A stretch of 64,000 nt of DNA from Termitomyces sp. T153. Taxonomy: Eukaryota > Basidiomycota > Agaricomycetes > Agaricales > Lyophyllaceae. The position numbers and the translations under genes are program-made. The notes beneath the pieces were generated by a model, which was given only the letters and a program-made list of their open reading frames with translations, was not told the origin of the DNA and made no database searches. The stretch's first letter is position 1, and every line of letters starts with the position of its first letter. The stretch lies in NCBI GenBank assembly GCA_018296165.2, contig JACKQL020000134.1, positions 50,341 through 114,340 on the forward strand, written 5' to 3'. Below are positions 23,095 to 35,028 of this stretch, piece after piece.

Positions 23095-24660
23095 GAGTGG
23101 TCAAAGAGCGAACGAGGTCGTAAAATTTGCGAATGAATTATGTAGAGATGGATGTCACAGCGGATGTCACATTCACGCGATTTCATTTTCAATCATGCGT
23201 TTATGGGCGCCAGACAGTTATCTAGGAAATAAAGATACAGTTATCTATAGAACCCAAATTCCGACATCTCGGCTAACACCTTAAGTACCTTTTCATTGCA
23301 CAGCACAAAACTACAGTGCTTTTGATTAGTTAAATAGGTATGTTTTACAGTCCTATGTACCACTTACTGATTAGGTTCAAGCAATTCTAAAATTTTGATT
23401 TTTTTCCCTGAAAAATTGAAACGTGGGGCAAAAATCAGTATTTTGGGCTTGTACAACTATATTGAGCATTACACAGGGTAGATTAATGTTTTATGTGTTC
23501 TTCCTGTGCTCTAGTAGCAGCCAAAACATCATTTATAGTCTTTACTCGACAGTGTGATTTATATTTTGAAACAGCAAATGCAGCTTGTCTTGCATAAAGG
23601 GCCTTTCCTGCCAGTGTAAGATCATAGTTCTCCATGTCAATAATCTCAAAAGAATGCAATTATATATATATATACATATAGGCATTGTCAAGGGACTACC
23701 CATACTGCATACTGGACCCTATTCTTGTTTCCTTCATTCTGAGGGCACCTCTCATTCTCGTCCTCCCATCTTCTAGAAAAGTACTTTAGACCAAGAGCTA
23801 TCTAACAGTCATATTCCTATGCAGTCATGTGTTCAGAGGCTGGAGGCCATTTACAATGAAATTCTATTTTTGGATTGGACTCTGGATTTGGTTGTTGTTG
23901 AGTGTTTTTTTCTAGAAGCTCTGGAGTAAATTCACTGAGCATTGGCATTGGAAATCCTTAGACTTGTTCTCTTTGGATCTTCCTCTGTAGTTTATGAGAT
24001 AAGTTGAAATAAAGTGCTGGGAAACTAATGCTGGGAAACATATAGAAATTTAGGCAATAGAGACTAAAGCACTGACTATGGAGGTTGTGGTACTTATAGT
24101 AGGGGTCCCAGAGTTCTCAGGGTGGATCAGAGGTCTGAAGTGAGTGTGAAGTTGAGGTGCCAAGACTTAGTAGTGTTCTGAGCAAGGTCAGTGGTATTGC
24201 TGGGGGATCTTGGACAGGTGTGTGATGGGTCCAAGGGTTTTACAGGGCAAGTCTGAGGTGTTCCACCTAGATAGTAAAGGTCACTAATGTGAAATTGATG
24301 AGCTGGCAGCAGGGCTTGATGACAGGGGTGGGGGTAATTGGATGGGGTGTTCAATGAGGTAGAGGGAGGGCAGGGCAAGGAATTGTCACAAAAAAGAGGG
24401 GCTGTGACAGTAGCTAGAACTCTAGAACTTCTTGTAGAGGCTGAATAGACTTTGGATCTCCTTCTGCCAGTTGTGTAATTGAGCCACAACCTCCTGAGGT
24501 TGCTCTTATCACAGCAGAACAAGTCTCTAGCTTTGGGTTGGGAGCCCCCTTTTTGATTGCTTCAATAGGTTGAGTGCAACTGTATCAATTGTTTTAATAA
24601 GTTGAGGCAACTGAAAGGTTTCTTTCTCACTGGTGTCTTACTGCCTCCTGTGCTACTGCT
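23095..24660. other. Gene-poor spacer at the start of the transposon block
   Basis: The first 150 bases probably hold the elongase promoter. After that I see no credible gene: a short (TA)n run near 23662-23680, AT-rich unique-looking sequence, and from about 24050 GT-rich sequence typical of the 5' leader or LTR of the gypsy elements here. A GGGGCTGTGACAG end near 24400-24415 resembles TGTCA-family LTR ends, but too little is left for a firm call. Confidence 0.4.
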
Positions 24661-25151
24661 ATGACCCAATCAACTCCTTCAGCACCTCCTCTTGATGCTT
24701 CAAGCCCCAAGAACAATGTCTGGAGTTGTTTGCTGACTCTAGAGATGCAGGTACAACTTACTGAAGCCTCCCTTACCTCCCACACTGCCAAACTGGCTGG
24801 ATTATACACAAATCACTGAAGTTGTGTCTCTTTCCCTCCAGACTCTCCTGGAACATCTCCCTCCTGCTCCTATTGCTCCTCCTATGCCCTCAGCAGCTGC
24901 AGAAAGGTTTTTTTTTTCTGCACCTAGCTTGGACCTTTCAGCTTCCCACACAAAATTTCCCATCCTGCACTCCCTGATATATTTGATGGGAGGCCATGGG
25001 GCTGTATAATGTTTTCTTCAGTTCTGTGTTCTCTATATTCAGCTGAGTGGTGAAGCATTTGCCTCTGATGGCCTAAAAATTGCCTGGGTCCTCTCCTACA
25101 TGAAGACAAGTTGAGCTTTGATGTATGCATTGCATGTGTTTCAGCACCCTG

Positions 25152-26289
25152 TGTCACAACCCATTCCCTGGACCCCATACATTGCCTGACAAACCCCCAT
25201 CCCCCTGGAACCTCCCCCAACGCTTTGTCAAACTTCCCCAGCACTCCACGCCTACTCTGGCTAACTCCAACACATTCTTGGCTAACTCCGACAGCCCCCT
25301 GGCCAACTCTGACATCTTCCCCACAGCTGCCGGCACTTCCCCTGGACTTCCTGAGCCCCTGGGACCACTCCCCCACTGTGCCTGACCCCATTACATGTCA
25401 TCAACTTGACACCCTGGCTCCCCCGACTTACCCTGGGGTATCACGACAACCTTGGAATGGACCGCGTCACAATTGATCCCATCAACATATCAACACAGCC
25501 CACCCTCTGGTCATAACTGACACCCATCAACTCTGTCAAGCTCCGCCAAGCCCCGCCACCACAGCTGACATCCCTGGAGCTCTTCAGTAGTCAGTATATA
25601 AGACATAGAGTAGCTCCTCGTACTCTAGTCTTGAGATTACTTACCTACCTGCCTTACCTGATGTGTTTCTGATTGTTCTTCTTGTGTTTTGTGTTCTGTG
25701 TCTTGTTTTCCTTATTCTCAGTCTCCTGGACTTATCTCGTCTCTATTCCATTATCTTTTCATTATTGTTCCGTGTCTCCACCTGAATCTATTCTTGTCCT
25801 TGTCTTGTCTTTGTCTCATTTCATTCAACTCCATCTTGTCTCATTTGATTCTGTCTATTGTGTTCAAGTCCTCTCAACCATAACGTCCTCATGAACTCTG
25901 CAGTTACAATTACAAACCACCGACACTCTTTACCAACTCTGGACCCTGCTACATGCTTGGCTCCGAACCCCATCAATCCCTGTTGATCCCCCGTCAGAAC
26001 TCCAGCTCTGCTCCTGTCATCCATGTAGCCTCTGCCTCCTCTGCACCCACAATACTCACACATGGACTTATGCCTGAACCCCGCCAAGCCCGTCCCCTGT
26101 CCCTGCAACTCATCCTCTACTCCTCTGGACCTCCCTGGACTTGCTCGGACCAACCTCCACCAACTATCCTCACAAGTCCCCAATGTTTGGAACACCTCCA
26201 AGTGCCCGGTTGTCAGTGCAGGGAATCATGTCCACCTAGTAAGGACTTGCCCAGTGTAGCTGAGCCCCCATGGTCAGTGGAACCTGACA
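25152..26289 (+). mobile_element. Solo LTR of the TGTCA family with target-site duplication CCCTG
   Basis: The element is 1138 bases from TGTCACAACC to GGAACCTGACA, with CCCTG at 25147-25151 and again at 26290-26294. It is inserted in the gag frame of another gypsy element. In this orientation it shows a TATA box (25595-25601), a candidate transcript start about 32 bases further on, and CT-rich sequence after it. Its U3 holds a three-fold GGCYAACTCYRACA-like repeat at about 25258-25313. Confidence 0.93.
25595..25639 (+). promoter_or_regulatory. LTR core promoter and predicted self-priming transcript 5' end
   Basis: TATATAA at 25595-25601 is followed 32 bases later (first T to first base) by AGTCTTGAGATTA at 25627-25639. 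The same 13-mer is the exact reverse complement of the bases just inside the 5' LTR of the complete element (minus-strand TAATCTCAAGACT, 52569-52557). The spacing fits a polymerase II start, so the transcript would begin with the segment that can fold back on the primer-binding position. Confidence 0.65.
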
Positions 26290-26908
26290 CCCTGGAGGAG
26301 TGAACAGTTTCAAGGACTGGATGGAGTTTGATAAGGATTTCTAAGCTAAATTCTTCCTGTTTGATGCTGCAAAGACTGTGGCTCTTACCCTTCAAGACTG
26401 AGACCAGTATAGTCAGGGAAAGTGGTCCCTAGATGAGTATCTTGACTTGTTCCATGCATTGGTTGAGCAGGCTTAATATCCAGATAGCCCACAGCTCTGC
26501 CTCACCTTCTATGATGGACTTTACTTCTCTTTTATGAAATGTGTTGATAGCATAGCCAAAGAGTGTCCTGATGACAAATTTCATTGACACCTAGTACAAG
26601 GTGGCACATGAGCAGTGGCAGTCGATGGAGCTGAAGCATAAGCTATGATGCACACAGCATTCCCTGACTGCTTTTGGCCCTCTGGCTGCTCTGTGAGTGG
26701 GTTTGTTTCTCCCTCCTCCATTCTATGTCACTCTGTTCTGTGCTCTTCCTCCAACTCCCACATGTCTCCTACCTCAGGGAGTTGTCAAACTACAGGATAG
26801 AGGAGCCCCACAACTGAGATACATCCTAATACACATGTGATCACATTCACAATTTTCACTCTCTGGATGTTGAGAAGACCTTATTCTCACTCAGCATTGT
26901 TTTTTATA

Positions 26909-27830
26909 TGTTTTTGGCAACTTCCAGAATTTGCAGTTTCTATGTAATGTGACAGTCATGTGACTTTGTCATATGTGGTCTAGACTCTCAGCCCATTGAA
27001 CAACTTTCCCTTTATAAAGCCTGGCAACCTCTAGCAACCTCCTAGTGAGGTCACCAATCATATTACCTTTCTTGGTATCATTAATATGGTTTTCTTATTT
27101 CTTGATGTAGTTTTATTTCCTTACTACATGGCACCCTAGCAACCAGCATACTGACTGTCACACCAGGTGTTGAATTTAGCTACAGTTTGGGTTATTGACT
27201 TTTACAAGCCATACCTCCTGACTTGCCTATGTTGCTAGTGACCAGTTCCTCATGCTTGACTCCTTCTGGTTTCATTACTCTTATCTACTATAAATACTGT
27301 CATGTTTTCTATACAATCATTGAAGAATCATACCTCATTATTAGCCTCCAACTTCAGATCTAAGTCTTGCAACTTTAAAAGCTTCTTCTTTTGCTCTAGT
27401 GCTCTCTGTTGAGTTAACATTTTTGTTGTTTTGTTTTGCCAGTAGTACCTTAGGGTACTATTTCACCAAGTCTTTGTTTAGCATTAGCACTTATGGCTAG
27501 TTTTGTTTAGTGATTGTTCTCTTTTGTTAATGCGCCTTTAATATTCCTAGCACCTCTCTCTTGTCCAGTTTTGCTAGCAATCTATGTTTGGGGACTTCAG
27601 TTTCACTCTAGTTGGGTTTACTCATGGAGGTTCCCCTCTCTCTCTTTGTTATCAGTTTCTACAGACTGTGTGCTAGCAACCTAGTGCCACTCATATCTAG
27701 TGAGCTTTCTGGGACCTTGCTTGACTTGTGCCCTCATTTTCTATAGTCTGTTTTTGCTCTACTTGCAAAATTGCTAGTTGTTGTGTCCTCTGCATGGAAG
27801 CTAGGCAGCAACAGACATCATCAATGTTCA
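26909..27830 (+). repeat. 5' LTR of a copia element
   Basis: This segment starts TGTTTTTGGCAACT and ends near CAATGTTCA. It is homologous along its length to the solo LTR at 32364-33248 and, inverted, to the split LTR at about 46680-46784 plus 53407-53777. A TATAAATAC box lies at about 27291. The exact 3' end is uncertain by a few bases because the copies diverge there. Confidence 0.75.
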
Positions 27831-30815
27831 CATATTCTTTAGCCTGATCATCTATTGAATCTGTGAACCACCAGGTATGTAGTACTTTATACTACATATT
27901 CTTTAGCCTAATCATCTATTAACTCTGTCAACCTCCAGCTGTGTGAATACCATTGGGTTCACCACAGTCCTTCTTGTTCCTAGTCTGTTCCATTTGTGCA
28001 TAGCCTGTTACAACAGGTGATGGACTTTATCCCACCAGCTCCATCCCCAGTTGATGTTGTGATTACAACAAATCCAGTCAAAACTTTGCCACAACTCCAC
28101 TACCATACATTATGGATGACATCACAAGCACTTCTCAATCATTGTTGTCAAAACTTGGTGCTGTAAAATACAGAGAATGGGAAAAGTCCATGTTTGGGTG
28201 CCTTATGTCAGTTAGCAGTGCTTGCATTGTCACAAGCAAAGAACTAGCTCTTTCCCTTGATCCCACCAACCCCATGTCCTTTACTCTGTGGAACTCCTAT
28301 CAGCTTTGTAGCAACCAAACTGCTGGCAAAATCTACCAGTGGCTTGACAAAAGCAATGAGATCCACATTGACACTATTTGCAACAAGCCAAAGTAGATGT
28401 GGGAGAAGCTCAAGGAGATCCATTTAAAATTGGCTCCAAATGCCTATTTCAATTCACTGAGCAACCTTTTCAGTATCTGAAAGCAAGACAACAAATTACT
28501 CATGGACCTTTGCATATGAGTTGAGGGTGATATGCAGTATATTAGGACACTCTGACTACCTTCTATCATAAGCTTGGATGGAATCATTATGCCTAAGTAT
28601 ACAATGGAGATCCTCAACAACAAGCTGTCAATTAGGGCTATGCTATATGTGCTATCATGCAAGGAGTATAGTTCATTTATCTTGTCTGTTTTCATGCTGA
28701 ACAGCTTAACAAAGGATGCTGTACTCAAGGTCTTCTGCACAGAAGAAATGCGATGCTGAGCTGCTGAAGCTGAAGATGAAGCCACCACTGCCACTGCTGC
28801 CATAGCTGCTGCAGCTGCTCATGCCATTGTTTGTTTCCTCTACAATAGTCCACACAAGGTCCAGGACTGACACAACCTCCAAACTGCATGGACACAAGTC
28901 AAGAAGGATGATGGGCCATCCAAGTTGAAGAAATTTTGTGGAGAAAAGGGTGGAAAGTCAGAAGCAAAAGCAGCTGCAGCAAAGGCTAACACTTAAAAAG
29001 TAGAACCCAAGTGTGATGGGCCTGCCATCAAGATGGAAGCAGCCATTTGTTGATCAGCTCTCACCACCTCTCCCCCCTCTGACATGCTGTGAAAGACAGA
29101 CTTGAGGGCCATGGCTCATATGATGCCATACTACAAATGGTTCCTTTCAGAATCCTTTGACCCATGGCAAATTTCAATCCATGTTGCCAACAGTGCAGTT
29201 GTCTATTCAGTAGGGAAAGGGTCTGTGAGGTTTAAACCACAAGGAAAGGATTGGGATGGGAGACCTCTAAACAATGTTATCATTTCCAATGTCCTTTTTG
29301 TACTAGAGCCTGCAATCAATTTACTTTCCATCACCACACTCTTTGCCCATTGTGGTTTTGTTATAACTTGATGGCAACTTGATGGCAATTTGATGGCAAG
29401 GCACTCATTTCCTCACCAATGCATGCAGCTAATGTAACATATGCTGGCCCAACTTCATTTCCTAAGGTTAACAAGCATCTGCTCTACCAGAAAATGTGTC
29501 ACTTAGGAGCAGATTGCCTTAATAAGCTCATCAAAGAAAATTTGACTGAGGACTTGAGGATATCTCCTGACTCTGCACTTCCACATATCTGCAAACCATG
29601 CTTAGAGGGAAAGTAGCATTAAGCCCCTTTTCTCCAAACTGTGGATTGTGCAACTGAGGTCCTAGGTTGAATTTTCAGTGATGTACATGGCCCAATGCAG
29701 AAGGGTGCACATCAGACAAATTGTTGATGGTAGGGAACATTTGTAGATGACCACACATAGTGGATGGAAGTGTTTGACATATTTAAAAAGAGCAACACTC
29801 TTGGAGCATTCAAACTATCCAAGGCACACATGGAACAGCAAACCAAGCAAGTAATAAAATGTCTACATCATAATAAAGGAGGTGAATACATTGCAAAAGC
29901 ATCCCTTGACTACTGTAGAACAGAAGGTATTTGCCTTGAGTTCACTAACACTGCTATGCCACAACAAAATGGAGTTGTCAAATGTTTGAATAGAACCATT
30001 GAGGAGGCAATTATGGCAATGCTCACAGAGGCTGACCTCCCAAGAGCTTCTGGACTCACATGCTCAGCACATACCAGCAGATTCACAATCATTGCCCCAT
30101 GTCTGCCCTTTCATGCAACTCAACTCCTTTTGAGGCTTATAGAGAGAGGAAGCCATGCATTGGCCATTTGCATGTATTTCAATGTGCAGCATACATATTT
30201 ATTGGGCAAGACAAGAGATGAGGATTGCAGGAACATGCCCTTTCAGGCATCTTCATTGGGTATCCTGACAATTATGTTGGTTGAAAGGTGTATGTCCTAA
30301 ATACAAAGAAAATTGTAATCTCACAAGATGTTGTCTTTGATGAGACATGCTTCCCTGGTCTTTTCTCACAATGTTGATGCACATGAAGAGCAGGAGGTAG
30401 ACCTTGCACTGAATATTGACTCAGATGAAGTTCTTCTAGCTGGGCATGCTTTTGTGGAGCACAGAGTCAACTTAACTTTGGAGGATATGGTGCTGCCTGT
30501 GTAAACATAGCAGGAGCATATAAGGTGGGAGCTCATGACACTAACCCTTGGTCACATAGAGAGGCAATAGCTAGTGACAATGCAGCAGAATGGCACAAGG
30601 CAATGTGCAAAGAGATGAATGCTCTCAAGAGCAATGGCACCTGGTGCACTGTATATCTACCTGCTGAGTGGAAGGTGATTGGGTCTTGCTGGGTGCTCAA
30701 GGTTAAACATCTGTCAGATGGTGCAGTTGAATAGTTCAAAGCATATGTTATTGTGCAGGTTTCAGCCAATGACTGGGAGTTGATTTTAATGAAACTTTTG
30801 AACCAATAGCACAAT
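27831..30815 (+). pseudogene. Truncated, decayed Ty1/copia gag-pol
   Basis: Gag starts at about 28112 (MDDITSTSQSLLSKLG, KYREWEKSMFGCL). The pre-integrase zinc region follows at 29102-29616 (HLGADCLNKLI ... CKPCLEGK), then integrase at about 29660-30100 (HHNKGGEY, MPQQNGVVKCLNRTI), and the start of RT at 30540-30815 (EWHKAMCKEMNALKSNGTW, DFNETFEPIA). Stops and frameshifts are frequent. Homology ends abruptly at about 30815, inside RT, where gypsy 3'-end sequence begins, so the 3' half and the 3' LTR were lost by deletion or rearrangement. Confidence 0.85.
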
Positions 30816-30906
30816 AGGCAGCTGGGAGGCTAGGAGTGAGAGGCTGACTGGGAATAAAGGAAACAAGATAATACTCCAGACATGTGAGGTCTCCTGACAT
30901 CACCTC
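30816..30906 (-). repeat. Remnant of a gypsy 3' LTR and its polypurine tract
   Basis: On the minus strand a purine run AAAGGGGAGGTGA (about 30906-30894) directly abuts TGTCAGGAGACC, a TGTCA-type LTR start at 30893. Only about 78 bases of LTR remain before the breakpoint with the copia element. This places the 3' end of the minus-strand gypsy element whose integrase follows. Confidence 0.6.
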
Positions 30907-30989
30907 CCCTTTAGCATGCAGTATTTCAACATATTGAGTAGAAAAAGTTATGGATTGCTTGGTCAGCTGCTAAGATGGAGTAGATGCCT

Positions 30990-32363
30990 TGAATTGCCTT
31001 TGTTGCACTGAAGCACCTGCAATAGAAGTCCTGAATCAGAGCTGGTGCATGTAAATTGGCTTGCAGTTCCCAAGAGATGTCCTCAATGCTATATCCCTTT
31101 CACTTCACTTTGAACTGTAGCTTTCTTCAAAACACCCTGCTGTTCAAAATGTCCTCCATCTCATATTCCTCCTCATCATTGATCAGAATTGGTAGTGGTG
31201 GTGGTGGCTTGGAGCAATGGCCATGGTTAGGTCTTCTGGAGCTGGGAACAGTTTGACAACATTAAAGACTGGGTGAAGTTGATGCAGGCCCACAGAGAGC
31301 TTGAGCTGGAATGCTAATGGCCCTACCTGTCTCTCCACCATGAAGGGGCCAAGATGACAATGCAACAGCTTCTATGATGGCCTTGTTGTTTTTATGTCTG
31401 AGCTGTCCAAGTACACATGGTCCCCAGGCTTGTATACAGAGGCTGGTGTCTGCCAGCAGTCATAGTACTGCACATGCCATGTCATCCTTTGCCTTCACCA
31501 ATGCTGCCTTTGCCTCCTCCTGCACCTTCTTCATCCTGTCCACAAACTCATTGACCAAGTCATTTTCTAAGGAATGTGCCTGAGGTTTAAATCCCATATG
31601 GAGGTGTCTGCTAGTGTCTAAGAAGAATGAAGTCATCTGAGTAGAAGAATAAACATGGTTGTTGTACTGGAACTCTGTGTCTGGCAGAAGCTCATCCCAG
31701 TTATCTTGCCTTTCATTACAAAACAGGCAGAGATACCAGGCAGAGATACTGTTCCAGCTCTTGCTTAATGTGTTTTGTCTGCCCATCAGACTGAGGGTAA
31801 TAGGCCATAGTAGTGTGGAGTTTCAGGCAGTACAGTTTGAGTGAACTCTGCTACAAATTGGGGGCCTCAGTCAGAGGCATATCCATCAGATAGAACATAG
31901 AGCTTCCAAACATTCTTACAATACAGGCTAGCTGCTCCCAGAGCAGAGCACATGGTGTGGATAGGGATAAAGTGGGCTCATTTACTATAGAGGTCTACTA
32001 CTGCCATTATAGCATTGTACCCATGAGCATCTAAGAGTTTGACAATGAAGTTCACTCACACAACACTCCAGCAAGCAGCCAGGATAGGGAGAGGGTGGAG
32101 CTGACTCATGGGTGACTGGCAATGAGGCTTGGTGTAGAGACAGAGATCACAAGTGCTGGTGTAAGTGCTTATATATTGGGATATCTGAGGCCACCAGTAG
32201 TTTTGGGACACTAGCTCCAATGTCTTCTATCTATCAGGATGTCTGGCTATATGAAAGTCATAGTGTTGCTCTACAATGCATCAGTGGAGTTCTGGAGTAT
32301 TAGGCATATAGATGCATTGATAATACTCTATTTTTGCTGAGTACAGATTTCCAACTTTTCCTA
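30990..32363 (-). pseudogene. Ty3/gypsy (Tf1/sushi-like) integrase remnant
   Basis: Minus-strand translation shows, in order from high to low coordinates, VGNLYSAKIEYYQC, HPDR-KTLELVSQNYWWPQ, CDLCL (zinc-binding region), GYNAIMAVVDLYSK-AHFIPIHT, DNWDELLPDTEFQYNNHVYSST, then the C-terminal LGPFMVERQVGPLAFQLKL and LHQLHPVFNVVKLFPAPED. These are the integrase core and GPY/F-like end of the common fungal sushi-type gypsy. Numerous stops show it is dead. It is the 3' part of the element whose RNase H and RT lie at 33.3-33.9 and 45.7-46.7 kb. Confidence 0.88.
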
Positions 32364-33248
32364 TGTTTTGGTGACTCCCAGATTTCCTGGGTTTCTATGT
32401 GACACAACAATCATATTACTTCATCATGTGTGGTCTAGACACTCAGTCCACTGGCTGATGATTCCTAGCACTCTCTGGTGCTCCTCCTAGCAAGGTCCCC
32501 AACAATATTTTCTTTCTTGGTATTATTGCTACAAATTTCATTATTTCTTGATTTGGACTGATTTTCTTGATACACACCACCCTAGTGACCAGTGTACTGG
32601 CTGTCATTCCAGGTGTCAAATTAGCTACACATTGGGTTATAGACTTGCCCAGCTATTTCTCCTAACTCACCTATATCACTAGTGACTCTCTTCCCTGTTA
32701 TTGACTCCTTTTAGATTCATTATCTCTACTTACTATAAATACTGTTATGTTTTCTATACAACCATTGAAGAATCATACCTTGTTATTAGCCCCAGACTTC
32801 AGATCTAAGTCTAGTGACTCTGAAGCATTGTTTCTCACTCTAGCATCTTCTCTCTTGAGTTAGCACCCTTGTCATTTTGCTTAGCTAGTACCACATGAGG
32901 GTACTATTTTGCCAAGTCCACATTTAGTGCTAGCACCTATGGCTAGTTTTGGTTTGTTATTGTCCTCCATCACTAATGCTCTCCTTGCTATACCTAGTGC
33001 CAGCACTTAGGCTCATTCTGTTAGTGATCCACTCTCTAGCAACTTCAGTTTGATTCTAGCTAGGTTTACCTACAGACTTTCCCCCTTTCTATTTGCTATC
33101 AACATCTCTTAAGTGGTAGCAACCTAGCACCTCTTCTGCATCTAATGGGCTTTCTGGGACCTAGCTAGTCCATTCATACTCTACTTATGAAACTGCTAGT
33201 TGTTATGTTCTCTGCATAACAGCTAGGCAGCAATAGACATCATCAGCA
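32364..33248 (+). mobile_element. Solo copia LTR inserted in the gypsy pol
   Basis: The segment is homologous to the copia LTR at 26909 in the same orientation. It is flanked by TCCTA (32359-32363) and TCCTC (33249-33253), a 4-of-5 match consistent with an old 5-base duplication. It separates the gypsy integrase part from the RNase H part. Confidence 0.72.
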
Positions 33249-33299
33249 TCCTCAGAAGGTGAGAAGCCCATCCTAAAAACCCCACTCATTTGCATGGAC

Positions 33300-33897
33300 T
33301 GACTTAACTCTGCTGGCTCATAGGGCTTGTAAGGCCTGAGCAGCCTGGGCAACCACATCCTCTTGTGTACTCTCCCAATTTCCTTATCAGATATCCTTAG
33401 AGATGTACACTGTCATCTTCTTGGACTACAATCTCTTCTAGAGCACAAATGGAAAAGAGCTCAGGCATGAGGAGGATGATGTTTTCATTATCTTCTGCTC
33501 TAATGCCATGGTCAGCACACCTAGACAATGCATTTGGTTTGCCCATGCTCTGTCCCAGTTTGTGATGCAGCAAGAAGTCAAGATTGGCTAGATACAAGGA
33601 CCACTGAGCTTAGTATCAATTGAGCTTCTTTGTCATATGGAAGTACTGGAGGTTTCTGTAGTCTGTCTGGACTACAAACTTATGTCATGTGCTCTCAAGA
33701 AAATGCAGCCATTTCTCAAAGGACCAAATAATGGCAAGCATCTCCTTGTCATGGATCTCATAGTTCCATTTTATTGCATTAAGGCTTTTGGAGTAGAAGG
33801 CTATAGAGATGCCACTTGCCATCCTTCCTTGACTGCTAGAAGAGGACTGTGCCCATGGCAAAATCAGAACTATCAGCTTCAAACTGAAAGAGAGAGT
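33300..33897 (-). pseudogene. Ty3/gypsy RNase H remnant
   Basis: Minus-strand frames give FQFEADSSDFAMGTVLF, AFYSKSLNAIKWNYEIHDKEMLAIIWSFEKW, YLANLDFLLHHKLGQSMGKPNALSRCADH: the RNase H core and the NALSR tail of sushi-type gypsy pol. The upstream sequence continues beyond the inserted element into RT at 45753: with the insert removed, the frame reads across the junction. Confidence 0.88.
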
Positions 33898-34853
33898 TGA
33901 TATGCTCCTATGCCACCTAGTGCCATGCAGGAAACCTAAAAAGAGGTCCTAACACTAGTCACTAGATAGGGTAGCTGGCAGTAGGAAGTTAATAGTTGAG
34001 GACGAGTCAGTAACCGTCCCAGAGAACTAGAGCGAAAGTTGCATTGTGGAGTGAAGTCGGAAGAAGTCACTATTGCTAGAGGAAGTTGGTAAACTGATTG
34101 CTAGCCATAGTCACTAGCGTCGCTAAGTTGGATTAATTAAAAATAGGCACCCACAGTTGGCACCACACTAAGTCGAGGTTGAAGTCAAGAAGGCTTATCA
34201 CTAAGCCTGAGTTGAAGGAGATAAAAGAGCGAAAGAAGCCTAGTGAAATCTCTTGCTGGTAAGCTCAAAGATAGCCATTCTCTGATTGTTCATTCTCTAG
34301 TGTCTATGTACAGTCAGTATTTATACATTTCAAAGTATAGTATGGGAAAGTAAACAAATAGGCACCACTAGTGATGGCGTCTGTCACTGTGTTTAGGGTG
34401 CATACAAGGCGTCTGTCTGTAACTAAGTGAAAAATCATAGGCAAAGTCTTGGCAGCACCTAATTGCAAATGAAACCAAAAAGTAATGAGTCCAATGTCAA
34501 TACCTGAAGCGTAGATGCCATTCAAGTATGTTGGTAAGCTCGGCAAAAGAAATGATAGTAAAAAGGTATGCATCTGATAATTTGTCCATATATAGTAAGA
34601 GTTGCTAGGGTTGCTAATAATCGTCACTAGGGAGGGTCTAGGCCTTGATGATTTAGGCCTAAGTTCCAGACTCCACATGATGTTTCTCATGATCGGTGAG
34701 TCCCATGGTTGCTAAAGTCTCGTGCTTTGGTCCAATCCTTGGGCTAAGTCTCATGTGCTGAGTGTTGTGACTTGTGTCGGATTCAAGGTAGTCAGCTGCC
34801 ACTAAGTCCAAAATGCCAAAAAAATGGTGCTCAGCAATAACTGGGGCTCATCA
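33898..34853 (-). repeat. 3' LTR of the TGATG-family gypsy
   Basis: The LTR is 956 bases and ends TGATATGCTCC and GGGGCTCATCA. It is very similar to the 5' LTR at 44772-45748, with scattered transitions (mostly CpG to TpG or CpA) and one 21-base length difference near 34600/45476. Confidence 0.92.
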
Positions 34854-35028
34854 TCCTCCCCCATACTGAAATATTGACTGTCCTCAGTCAATCCTAAAAA
34901 TCACGTGCTTGATCGCTTGGTCCGTGCGCCAGAGGGATTCAAATAAAAATGGCTGGCAGTATTGCTTGAACTTCATCATCCCCACTTTCTTCTCATCTAC
35001 TCTCCACTACAATCTCAATCTTATCGCT

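Larger units (their letters stand above)
24661..26700 (+). pseudogene. Decayed Ty3/gypsy gag, interrupted by a solo LTR
   Basis: The frame opens at ATG 24661 (MTQSTPSAPPLDAS, then a leucine-rich helical stretch), shifts near 24820, and continues as typical Tf1/sushi-type gag: FLQFCVLYIQLS, LKIAWVLSYMKTS. At 25151 it is split by a solo LTR. After the LTR the same frame resumes: GGVNSFKDWMEFDKDF, AKFFLFDAAKTVALTL, SLDEYLDLFHALVEQA, TFYDGL. Removing the LTR and one copy of the CCCTG duplication joins the two halves in frame. In-frame TGA and TAA codons show that the gag was already decaying. No zinc knuckle was found before sequence similarity fades near 26700. Confidence 0.85.

Noticed and set aside
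23662..23680. TA repeat as a functional element
   Set aside because: A short microsatellite with nothing around it.
30525..30815. Complete copia element from 26909 to 33248 using the two same-strand LTRs as a pair
   Set aside because: Copia pol stops inside RT at about 30815, and gypsy integrase lies between it and the right LTR, which has its own near-matching duplication.
33894..33897. Five-base duplication for the TGATG gypsy
   Set aside because: Only GAGT matches if LTR ends are TG..CA; the fifth A belongs to the LTR end. The solo LTR also shows four bases (ACGA).
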